From assembly GCA_017399535.1 (NCBI GenBank), contig JAFQBX010000018.1:124001-188000 (forward strand): DNA of 64,000 nucleotides, given 5' to 3'. Made by a program: the position numbers and the translations under genes. Source of the DNA: Clostridia bacterium (GTDB lineage: Bacteria > Bacillota > Clostridia > Oscillospirales > Acutalibacteraceae). This document shows, piece after piece, positions 53,081 through 60,218 of this stretch. The first letter of the stretch is position 1. Each line of letters begins with the position of its first letter. The notes under the pieces were generated by a model, which saw only the letters and a program-made list of their open reading frames with translations, searched no databases and had not been told where the DNA came from.

Positions 53081-55187
53081 TCTTTTCCTCTGATTTAGCT
53101 TTACGACCTCTGCGCTGTTTTTCCTTTTCAAATCCGCAGTTTTCGGTTGCACAGTAAAGCTTTCCGCTCTTTTTAAACAATGTCTTTCCACAATTCGGGC
53201 AATTTTCGGCGGTAGGTTCATCCCATGTCATAAAGCCGCAGGATTTACCTGTTTCACAACCAAAGAATTTGTGTCCCGATTTGGATTTAAGCTGTAAAAT
53301 CTTTGCTCCGCATTTGGGGCATGAGCCGGGCATTTCGGTAACAATCGGCTTTGTATTCTTACACTGAGGATAGCCGGGACATGCAAGGAATTTGCCAAAG
53401 CGTCCCGATTTTACCACCATCTTTTTTCCGCACTTGTCACAAACGACATCCGACTCGACATCGGGAACCTTAATCTTTGTGCCGTCGAGTTTCTTCTCTG
53501 CCTTTGAAAGAGTTGTGCTGAAACGACCATAGAAATTTTCAAGTACGGTTACCCACTCAATATTTCCGGCTTCGATTCGGTCAAGTTCATCCTCCATCTT
53601 TGCGGTGAACTGCATATCAATAATGTTGGAGAAATTGTCCTCCATTAGCTCTGTGATGATTTCTCCAAGCTGTGTAGGCATAATCGTCTTTTTACCCTTT
53701 TCGCGAATAACGTACTCGCGCTGTAAAACCGTCGAAATAATAGGCGCATAGGTGCTTGGACGACCAATCTTCTTTTCTTCGAGTTCCTTGATGAGAGTAG
53801 CTTCGGTATATCTCATAGGCGGCTGAGTAAAGTGCTGATTAGGGGTAATCTTTTTAAGCTTCAGAAGTTCATTTTCGATAAGCTTCGGAAGTGACTTCTG
53901 GTCGCTTTCTTCCTCATCCTTGCCTTCCTCGTAAAGCACGGTAAATCCGTCGAATTTAACAAGGTATCCGCTCGATTTAAAAAGGTACTTACCTGCATTT
54001 ATATCAACGTTTACCGTATCCTGTAAGCAGGGCGACATCAAGCTCGCAATAAATCTCTCCCAAATAAGTTTATAAAGCTTATATTGGTCGACTGTGAGTG
54101 CACCCTTTACCTTGTCAGGTGTGAGTGACGGAATTGTCGGGCGGATTGCTTCATGAGCGTCCTGAGCGCTTGATTTTGATTTGTAATAGGTTCTCTTTTT
54201 AGGCAGATACTTTTCGCCGTAAGCGGACAAAATGTAGTCCTCGGCGGCACTGCGAGCTTCCTCGGAAATTCTGAACGAGTCAGTTCTCATATAGGTAATA
54301 AGACCTGTTGTACCAAGCTCGTTAACGTCGACACCTTCGTAAAGAGTTTGTGCTGCACGCATTGTTCTCTGGGCGGTGAAGCCGAGCTTACGAGAAGCTT
54401 CCTGCTGCATTGTTGAGGTAATGAACGGAGGTGCGGGCTTACGAGTTCTAACGCCTTTTTTAATTGATGCAACGGTAAATTCCGCATCCTTTACTGCGTC
54501 AAAAATTTCGTTTGCTTCCTGCTCGTTATGAATATCAATTTTTTCGGTCGCGGTACCATAGAATTTGGAATCGAATGCCTTTGTATCGCCCTTTTTGCAT
54601 AATTTGGCGTCAATTGTCCAGTATTCTTCGGGAACAAAAGCTCTGATTTCGCGTTCTCTGTCGACGATTATCTTTACCGCTACCGACTGAACTCGTCCGG
54701 CAGAAAGACCGCGTCTGACCTTTTTCCACAAAAACGGACTGAGCTTATATCCAACAAGACGGTCGAGAACTCGACGCGCCTGCTGAGCATCAACTAGGTC
54801 AATGTCAATCTTTCTCGGTGCAGACATACCTTCGGTGACACCGGTTTTTGTAATTTCGTTAAAAGTAACACGATTTTCGCTATCGACATCAAGTGCTAAC
54901 ATCTGCGCCAAATGCCACGAAATTGCTTCTCCCTCGCGGTCCGGGTCGGTTGCGAGATAAACTGATTCCGATTCCGATGCTTTTTGTTTCAGCTTCTTAA
55001 TCAATTCACCCTTTGAATCAATGTTTACATACTGCGGCTTAAATCCGTGGTCAACGTCGATACCGATTTTTGACTTTGGAAGGTCACGAACGTGGCCGTT
55101 TGAAGCAACAACCTCGTAACCTGAGCCCAAGTATTTCTTTATTGTTTTTGCCTTTGCAGGCGACTCAACGATAACTAATTTGGACAC
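53070..55187 (-). CDS. topA: DNA topoisomerase I
   Basis: TopA relaxes negative supercoils through a tyrosine-linked break. The 705 residues have the TOPRIM domain (LVIVESPAKAKTIKKYLG with the catalytic Glu, and TDPDREGEAISWHL), the active-site region GLITYMRTDSFRIS with the catalytic tyrosine, the IGRPSTYAPIISTVLQREYV motif, and three C-terminal zinc ribbons (CDKCGKKM, CPKCGAKI, CPNCGKTL). The start is GTG with AAGGGGGA. It is followed by trmFO with an 11-base overlap and preceded by dprA, the typical Firmicutes order. Confidence 0.98.
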   Translation of the reverse strand: MSKLVIVESPAKAKTIKKYLGSGYEVVASNGHVRDLPKSKIGIDVDHGFKPQYVNIDSKGELIKKLKQKASESESVYLATDPDREGEAISWHLAQMLALDVDSENRVTFNEITKTGVTEGMSAPRKIDIDLVDAQQARRVLDRLVGYKLSPFLWKKVRRGLSAGRVQSVAVKIIVDREREIRAFVPEEYWTIDAKLCKKGDTKAFDSKFYGTATEKIDIHNEQEANEIFDAVKDAEFTVASIKKGVRTRKPAPPFITSTMQQEASRKLGFTAQRTMRAAQTLYEGVDVNELGTTGLITYMRTDSFRISEEARSAAEDYILSAYGEKYLPKKRTYYKSKSSAQDAHEAIRPTIPSLTPDKVKGALTVDQYKLYKLIWERFIASLMSPCLQDTVNVDINAGKYLFKSSGYLVKFDGFTVLYEEGKDEEESDQKSLPKLIENELLKLKKITPNQHFTQPPMRYTEATLIKELEEKKIGRPSTYAPIISTVLQREYVIREKGKKTIMPTQLGEIITELMEDNFSNIIDMQFTAKMEDELDRIEAGNIEWVTVLENFYGRFSTTLSKAEKKLDGTKIKVPDVESDVVCDKCGKKMVVKSGRFGKFLACPGYPQCKNTKPIVTEMPGSCPKCGAKILQLKSKSGHKFFGCETGKSCGFMTWDEPTAENCPNCGKTLFKKSGKLYCATENCGFEKEKQRRGRKAKSEEKNEG

Positions 55188-55227
55188 TTTTAGTCCCCCT
55201 TGAAATTTTTATATATTAAAACTTAAA

Positions 55228-56490
55228 TTATAAACAAACCTTATATCTTTCGCCCGCCATAGCTTCAATAATTCCCATTATTTCAAGCTCGGTTGCAGCC
55301 GAAAGTGCATTTGAAACCGACAGTCCACTCTTTTCAACCAGTTCGTCAAAAAGCATCACCGTTTTATTAAACGCAAAATACAGCTTCTTTGCATTGTCGG
55401 ATAAATTCTCGACCGATTTGTCGGGTTCAAATTCTTTAATTTCGTCAACTTTTTTAGGTTCAGGTTGAGCCGTTTTCTTAACAGGTTTTGGCTCAACAAT
55501 ATTTTTCTTTTGCTTTCTTTCCTCTCGATTATCATCATCGAAAAATATAGGAGCATCACTTGTTTCGCCTTTAAGCATTTCACTGCAACCCTTAATATTT
55601 ATCTTGTGAGGATAAATATGCGTGTATTCCTCTAAAACGTCGAGAGGTGATGTAGTAACCTTTGCTCCGTCGCGGATAAGTCCATTAGAGCCGACATATC
55701 TTTCTGACGAAAGGTCACCCGGAATAACAAAAATGTCTCTTCCCTGTTCGAGTGCGTGTTCAGCAGTTATAAGTGCGCCGCTCATTGCAGCGGCTTCAAC
55801 TACGACAGTACCTAAACAAAGACCCGAAATTATGCGATTTCTAATTCGAAAATTATGCTTAAAAACAGGATAATCGGGCTGAAATTCACTTATAAGCGCG
55901 CCATTAGAGGCGATATCCATTCTGAGCGCATCATTAGTTGCGAGATAAGCGTAATTGAGTCCACAAGCAAGTACGGCGATAGTATTTCCTTTCGCCCTAA
56001 GAGCGCCTGTGTGAGCGGAGGTATCGACACCAACAGCGCCACCGCTTACGATATATGCACCCGCTTTTGTAAGTCTTTCACTCAGTTCAAATGCCAAGTC
56101 ACGACTGAAACGGCATGCCTTTCTGGCTCCAACGATAGCAATCGCTACCTCGTTATCAATATCCGGCATATTTCCGTACACGTATAATACAGCCGGCGGA
56201 TTGATTATATGCTTTAATCGCATCGGGTATAAAGGATTTTCGGGTGTAATTATTTTATACCCTAATTTTTCACATTTTTCAATCGTTTTGTATGCAAAAT
56301 CTAAATCATATTTTTCAATTCTAGTGATTTCAGATTTGTTAAATAACATTGACGAAACCTTTTCATTATAGGAAGCGTTGTAGAACGCTTTTACAGAACC
56401 GAATGTGTCAAGCACCTTGAATATCTTTCGGCTGCCGTATCCGAGTACGTTCTGTAAATATATCCAGTAAATGTCGTTATTATTCCGCAT
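55228..56490 (-). CDS. dprA: DNA processing protein DprA (Smf)
   Basis: DprA protects incoming single-stranded DNA and loads RecA in natural transformation. The 420 residues have an N-terminal helical domain, then the Rossmann-like core with AIVGARKACRFSRDLAFEL, VSGGAVGVDTSAHTGALRA, LACGLNYAY and VVEAAAMSGALITAEHALEQ. A long charged linker rich in K and E comes next (about 315-355), then a C-terminal winged helix (VMLFDELVEKSGLSVSNALS). The gene does not prove competence, as it is widespread. It abuts the SpoU gene. Confidence 0.96.
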   Translation of the reverse strand: MRNNNDIYWIYLQNVLGYGSRKIFKVLDTFGSVKAFYNASYNEKVSSMLFNKSEITRIEKYDLDFAYKTIEKCEKLGYKIITPENPLYPMRLKHIINPPAVLYVYGNMPDIDNEVAIAIVGARKACRFSRDLAFELSERLTKAGAYIVSGGAVGVDTSAHTGALRAKGNTIAVLACGLNYAYLATNDALRMDIASNGALISEFQPDYPVFKHNFRIRNRIISGLCLGTVVVEAAAMSGALITAEHALEQGRDIFVIPGDLSSERYVGSNGLIRDGAKVTTSPLDVLEEYTHIYPHKINIKGCSEMLKGETSDAPIFFDDDNREERKQKKNIVEPKPVKKTAQPEPKKVDEIKEFEPDKSVENLSDNAKKLYFAFNKTVMLFDELVEKSGLSVSNALSAATELEIMGIIEAMAGERYKVCL

Positions 56491-56491
56491 A

Positions 56492-57283
56492 CTATTTCAT
56501 TAGCTCCCACATTAAAATCGCGGCTGCCGAAGCGGCATTAAAAGATTCCGCACGTCCGGTTATCGGTATTGTAACTCGTCTGTCACAAATTTCTTTTGCT
56601 CTCGGCGAAAGACCGTTACCCTCGTTACCGATAATGACTACGTCACCGTTTTTGAACCCGATTTCGTCCAATTTTTCGGCATCCTTATCCACAACCGAGG
56701 CAAAAAGTGTAATACCTTTGCTTTGCGATAATTCGTGCAGTGAATCAATATCGTCAAAATGAAACAGATCCAATCGAAGCATTGAACCCATTGAAACACG
56801 TTGTGCCTTTGGTCCAAACGGGTCGCAACAATTACCGATTAGAATCATTCCGCTTACACCTAGTGCTTCGGCTGTGCGCGAAATTGCACCCAAATTTGAC
56901 GGGTCGGATACATTTTCACAAGCAATATATCGTCCATCCGACAAAATGCTATCACGTGCCGATTCGATATCGGGCATAACGCAAACGGCGATTACTCCCT
57001 GAGGAGAAACGGTATCCGATATTTTTGTGAAAACGTCATTCGTCACCAAATACGCTTCGTCGGCTTTTTCAGTCAGGAGTGAAACGCTTTCGTCATAATG
57101 CTCATTTGCTGATTCGGTAAAAAACAATGTCTTAATTTCGATGCCGCTATTGGCTGCATCGGTGCAAAGACGTACACCTTCGAGGACAAAAAGACCGCTT
57201 TGTTTACGATGCTTTGACGATGATAAAAGCTTTACGGTTTCTTTGATTTTTTTATTATCTTTTGCTGTAATTTTAGTAATCAA
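56492..57283 (-). CDS. TrmH/SpoU family RNA 2'-O-ribose methyltransferase
   Basis: The 263 residues have an N-terminal substrate-binding domain (KETVKLLSSSKHRKQSGLFVLEG), then the SPOUT knot: CENVSDPSNLGAISRTAEAL (motif 1), NEGNGLSPRAKEICD (motif 2), VTIPITGRAESFNAASAAAI (motif 3). The target could be 23S rRNA or tRNA; it is not the compact TrmL type. The start is TTG with GGGAGGGG nine bases upstream. It is the first gene of the long run down to leuS. A promoter was not clearly identified. Confidence 0.92.
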   Translation of the reverse strand: MITKITAKDNKKIKETVKLLSSSKHRKQSGLFVLEGVRLCTDAANSGIEIKTLFFTESANEHYDESVSLLTEKADEAYLVTNDVFTKISDTVSPQGVIAVCVMPDIESARDSILSDGRYIACENVSDPSNLGAISRTAEALGVSGMILIGNCCDPFGPKAQRVSMGSMLRLDLFHFDDIDSLHELSQSKGITLFASVVDKDAEKLDEIGFKNGDVVIIGNEGNGLSPRAKEICDRRVTIPITGRAESFNAASAAAILMWELMK

Positions 57284-57326
57284 CGCGTCTTTCCCCTCCC
57301 AAAATTTTTGCTTATAAATTGATTAA

Positions 57327-57353
57327 AACACGCCCGAGGTTATCGAGCGTGTT
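57327..57353 (-). terminator. terminator of infC-rpmI-rplT
   Basis: AACACGCTCG pairs with CGGGCGTGTT over 10 bp (two G-U pairs) around a seven-base loop, followed on the minus strand by TTAATCAATTT. It lies six bases after the rplT stop. The T run is moderate, so some read-through into the next operon is possible. Confidence 0.65.
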
Positions 57354-57358
57354 CAAAA

Positions 57359-57718
57359 TTATTTTGCAAGAGCGTCCTTTGCAGTCTGTACAAGAGTAGC
57401 AAATCCAGCGGCATCACTTACAGCGATGTCGGCAAGCATTTTGCGGTTGATTTCAACTCCTGCTTTTTTAAGTCCGTTCATAAATGTTGAATAGTTCATA
57501 CCATTCATTTTTGCTGCTGCTGAAATACGTGTGATCCAGAGACGACGGAAATCACGCTTTTTAAGCTTACGGCCGATGTAGGCATAGTTGCCTGATTTCA
57601 TAACAGCTTCTTTTGCGGTCTTGAAAAGCTTGGATTTTGCTCCAAAATAACCCTTTGCGAGTTTTAGTGTCTTCTTTCTTCTTTTGCGCGTCATCATAGC
57701 GCCTTTAATACGAGCCAT
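57359..57718 (-). CDS. rplT: 50S ribosomal protein L20
   Basis: The 119 residues are typical bL20: [20 protein letters not shown], then [17 protein letters not shown], then [17 protein letters not shown]20 is essential for early 50S assembly and in several bacteria is the repressor of its own operon through the infC leader. It is last in infC-rpmI-rplT. Confidence 0.98.
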   Translation of the reverse strand: MARIKGAMMTRKRRKKTLKLAKGYFGAKSKLFKTAKEAVMKSGNYAYIGRKLKKRDFRRLWITRISAAAKMNGMNYSTFMNGLKKAGVEINRKMLADIAVSDAAGFATLVQTAKDALAK

Positions 57719-57761
57719 TTATAATACCTCCAATTTAATGTGCCTTTATTAGCACGGCTTT

Positions 57762-57959
57762 TTATTTATACGGGATCAGGCGCTTAATCTGCGCTGTGTT
57801 TGTCTTGTCAGCAGTGACCTGCTTACGAAGATTTCTCTTACGTTTTGTGGTCTTCTTGTTGAGAATGTGTGATTTGAAAGCATGAGCACGCTTTACCTTA
57901 CCTTTACCGGTGAGCTTAAAACGCTTTTTTGCACCACTGTGCGTTTTGATCTTAGGCAT
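57762..57959 (-). CDS. rpmI: 50S ribosomal protein L35
   Basis: The 65 residues are strongly basic and match bL35: [40 protein letters not shown] and a C-terminal RLIPYK. It lies between infC and rplT. Confidence 0.98.
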   Translation of the reverse strand: MPKIKTHSGAKKRFKLTGKGKVKRAHAFKSHILNKKTTKRKRNLRKQVTADKTNTAQIKRLIPYK

Positions 57960-57995
57960 TGTTTAGTCCTCCTTAATGTTTATAAGACAGTTTAA

Positions 57996-58517
57996 TTATT
58001 TCTCGACAGACTTTGGCGACAGGAACATAAGCATATTTCTGCCGTCAAGCTTGGCGGGTTTTTCGACGTTACCATACTCCGAGCAGTATTCAGCAAAACG
58101 GGTCATATTGGCTAAACCAATATTCTGATGCCCCATTTCTCTACCGCGGAAGCGAATTGAAACCTTTATCTTGTTTCCTGATTTGAGGAATTTGATAGCT
58201 TGGTTACCCTTTGTTTCAAAATCGTGTGTGTCGATATTAAGCGAAAGTCGAATTTCCTTAATTTCGATCACGTGCTGATTTTTCTTTGCTTCCTTGTCTC
58301 TCTTTGCTTGTTCAAAGCGATATTTTCCGTAGTTCATAATCTTGCATACAGGGGGTGTTGCCTGGGGGGCAATCTTGACAAGGTCAAGGTCCTGTTCGTT
58401 TGCAAGTTTTTGAGCTTCTTTGGCACTCATGATGCCAAGCTGTGAGCCGTCATTACCGATGACTCTTACCTCTTTGTCAATGATTTGCTCATTGATTGCA
58501 AGTTCTTTACTGCTAAT
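57996..58517 (-). CDS. infC: translation initiation factor IF-3, AUU start
   Basis: IF-3 checks start-codon pairing and prevents premature subunit joining. The 173 residues begin ISSKELAINEQIIDKEVRVI (first residue initiated as Met) and show the two domains with LVKIAPQATPPVCKIMNYGK, RFEQAKRDKEAKKN and FRGREMGHQNIG. No ATG, GTG or TTG lies at the family start; GGAGGTG is followed eleven bases later by ATT at 58515-58517, matching the rare AUU start used for infC autoregulation elsewhere. The frame is open further upstream but crosses the leader hairpin. Confidence 0.95.
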   Translation of the reverse strand: MSSKELAINEQIIDKEVRVIGNDGSQLGIMSAKEAQKLANEQDLDLVKIAPQATPPVCKIMNYGKYRFEQAKRDKEAKKNQHVIEIKEIRLSLNIDTHDFETKGNQAIKFLKSGNKIKVSIRFRGREMGHQNIGLANMTRFAEYCSEYGNVEKPAKLDGRNMLMFLSPKSVEK

Positions 58518-58678
58518 GGGATATAGCACCTCCAAATAAAAATAAGCACGAACAAAGCTAATCTGTTCGTGCTCAATAAGCATAATATTGGCAATAATAT
58601 TGCCTCAAAAAACACTATTGACCCGAACGGACGATACCGCAAAGGTGAGAACAGATTAAACCATTCTGCTTTGTTGAC
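58518..58678 (-). ncRNA. infC leader with terminator/antiterminator alternatives
   Basis: A leader of about 160 bases contains a hairpin GCACGAAC/GTTCGTGC (58572-58565 with 58553-58546), followed by TTATTTTTATTT, which looks like an intrinsic terminator. TAATCTGTTC at 58658-58649 is perfectly complementary over ten bases to GAACAGATTA at 58568-58559, which includes four of the eight bases of the terminator's 5' arm and its loop, so the two pairings exclude each other. A further hairpin GGCAAT/ATTGCC sits between. L20-type leader control by attenuation is known in Bacillus; assigning this leader to that class is inference. Confidence 0.7.
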
Positions 58679-58684
58679 CTACTA

Positions 58685-58713
58685 ATTGTATATCACCCAA
58701 ATCGTTTTGTCAA
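58685..58713 (-). promoter_or_regulatory. sigma-A promoter of infC-rpmI-rplT
   Basis: A perfect TTGACA (58708-58713), 17 bases and TACAAT (58685-58690). The -35 hexamer overlaps the last codons of the upstream VanY-like gene, whose stop codon ends at 58710. Confidence 0.85.
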
Positions 58714-59636
58714 CTGTTTTTTTGCAAATATTCAACATATTCTTCGAGGCACATATTAAGCTGATTCATTTTCCTTGCGTGGTCCTTACCTACGTAGCGG
58801 TAATGCCACGGCTCGTAAATAACGCCGGTGTATTGCTCTTTATCCTTTGCGTAACGCATTACAAAACCGTATTCCTCGGCATGTTCCTTTAACCAAACAA
58901 GCTCGGGCTTGTTTTCGTATCGCTGTTCAAGATAGTTAAAGTCAACCGCCAATCCGAGATTATGATCACTCGTTCCCGGAATCGCAACTATTGTACTCGC
59001 CTTATTTTCTGCACCTTTTTGCGAATATCCTTGTTTGAGATAATAATTCACCTTATTTTTGTAAAGCGACTGCTGCTTTTCATACGAGCGGTATGCCGAA
59101 ACTGAAATCAGCTTGACGCCGTCCTCTTTTGCTGCTTCGATCATAGCAATAAGGTCGTCATATACCCTCTCGTCAATTTGATAATTATCATTATTCTGAC
59201 AATGCTGTGAGCCGATATATTTTGTCGGAGGTGTATAATCGTTTATTACGTTAAGCCGGTTTGCAAGTTTAAGACGCCAATCGCTCGACTGACCGACAAA
59301 ATTGTAAACAGAATAGCCGTCAATAACCTCAACCGATTCGGGTTTTGACGAAGTGGCACTTTCAGTTTTTGACGATGATGAATCAACAACAATCGATGTG
59401 TTATCTGACGCTGACGATCCATCTGCCGCTGACGAATTATCAATCACCGCTTCTGACGAGCTGTCGACGAGGAGGGTTTGCGATTCCTTGTATTCCGAAC
59501 GTGTCACAGCAATAGCGCAAATTAAGAGAATAATCATAATAACAAGCGCAATACAGGTAACGACAAAATACGGCTTTTTATTAACCGAGTATTGCTGATT
59601 ATATCTGCGGTCAATTTGATGATTATATCTTGACAT
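58710..59636 (-). CDS. VanY-like D,D-/L,D-carboxypeptidase (M15B), membrane anchored
   Basis: The 308-residue protein has a cytoplasmic start, one membrane helix (FVVTCIALVIMIILLICAIAV), a serine- and aspartate-rich linker (about 52-105), and a C-terminal M15B zinc peptidase domain. The zinc and catalytic residues are visible in ISVSAYRSYEKQQSLY, SDHNLGLAVDF (His and Asp) and EPWHYRYVG (Glu and His). It trims peptidoglycan stem peptides. There is no vanR-vanS or ligase gene near, so this is housekeeping wall metabolism, not vancomycin resistance. It is the third gene of lon-engB-vanY. Confidence 0.92.
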   Translation of the reverse strand: MSRYNHQIDRRYNQQYSVNKKPYFVVTCIALVIMIILLICAIAVTRSEYKESQTLLVDSSSEAVIDNSSAADGSSASDNTSIVVDSSSSKTESATSSKPESVEVIDGYSVYNFVGQSSDWRLKLANRLNVINDYTPPTKYIGSQHCQNNDNYQIDERVYDDLIAMIEAAKEDGVKLISVSAYRSYEKQQSLYKNKVNYYLKQGYSQKGAENKASTIVAIPGTSDHNLGLAVDFNYLEQRYENKPELVWLKEHAEEYGFVMRYAKDKEQYTGVIYEPWHYRYVGKDHARKMNQLNMCLEEYVEYLQKNS

Positions 59637-60218
59637 TTAAATTACTCCTTCGATAACTTTTTTAATCTCGTCAACGCCCATACCATTCATAGCCGAAAAA
59701 GGAATTACCGGTACATCTACACCCATATCGGCAAGAAGGGCACTGATGCTCTCCTTTTGCTTTGCAAATTCGGTTTTGTTCAGCTTGTCTGCCTTTGTCA
59801 TGGCGACCACAAAGTTAAATCCGTTTTCTTTTAAAAATGAAATCATACCGATATCATCGTTTGACGGCTTATGGCGCATATCAACAAGCTGAACGACTAA
59901 ACGAATATCACGCGAGCTATTAAAATAATTTTCCATCAAATCAGCAAAGCGCATCTTTTCTTTATCGGGCAGCTTTGCATATCCGTATCCGGGCAGGTCG
60001 ACAAAGCGCACGTCCTCTACTCTGAAAAAGTTGACGGTGATGGTCTTTCCCGGTACGGAGCTAACCCTAACGAGTGATTTTCTGTTAAATATTTTGTTCA
60101 TCAGCGAGGATTTGCCTACGTTTGACCTGCCCGAAAAGGTTATTTCGGGTAAATCTGACTTTGGTAATTGCTTTGATGTTCCGTATGATGCCTCGTAAAA
60201 AACCTTGTTATAGTTCAT
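59637..60218 (-). CDS. engB: ribosome biogenesis GTPase YsxC/EngB
   Basis: The 193-residue GTPase is required for 50S assembly. It has FSGRSNVGKSSLMNKIFN (G1), KTITVNFFR (G2), FVDLPGYGYAKLPD (G3), and MTKADKLNK (G4). The ATG at 60216-60218 overlaps the lon stop as ATGA and is preceded by GGGAG; an upstream in-frame codon gives four extra residues and is less likely. The lon-engB pairing is conserved in Firmicutes. Confidence 0.96.
   Translation of the reverse strand: MNYNKVFYEASYGTSKQLPKSDLPEITFSGRSNVGKSSLMNKIFNRKSLVRVSSVPGKTITVNFFRVEDVRFVDLPGYGYAKLPDKEKMRFADLMENYFNSSRDIRLVVQLVDMRHKPSNDDIGMISFLKENGFNFVVAMTKADKLNKTEFAKQKESISALLADMGVDVPVIPFSAMNGMGVDEIKKVIEGVI

Noticed and set aside
53081-53221. 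47-codon upstream extension of trmFO
   Set aside because: It overlaps the topA C-terminal coding sequence and precedes the conserved FAD-binding start VNVIGAG; the ATG at 53080 has a good ribosome binding site.
58518-58583. ATG-started longer form of IF-3
   Set aside because: It would translate through the terminator hairpin of the leader and add residues absent from the family; the ATT after GGAGGTG fits IF-3.
58710-59636. Vancomycin resistance gene
   Set aside because: VanY-type M15B peptidases are common in wall metabolism; no ligase, VanX or two-component genes are near.
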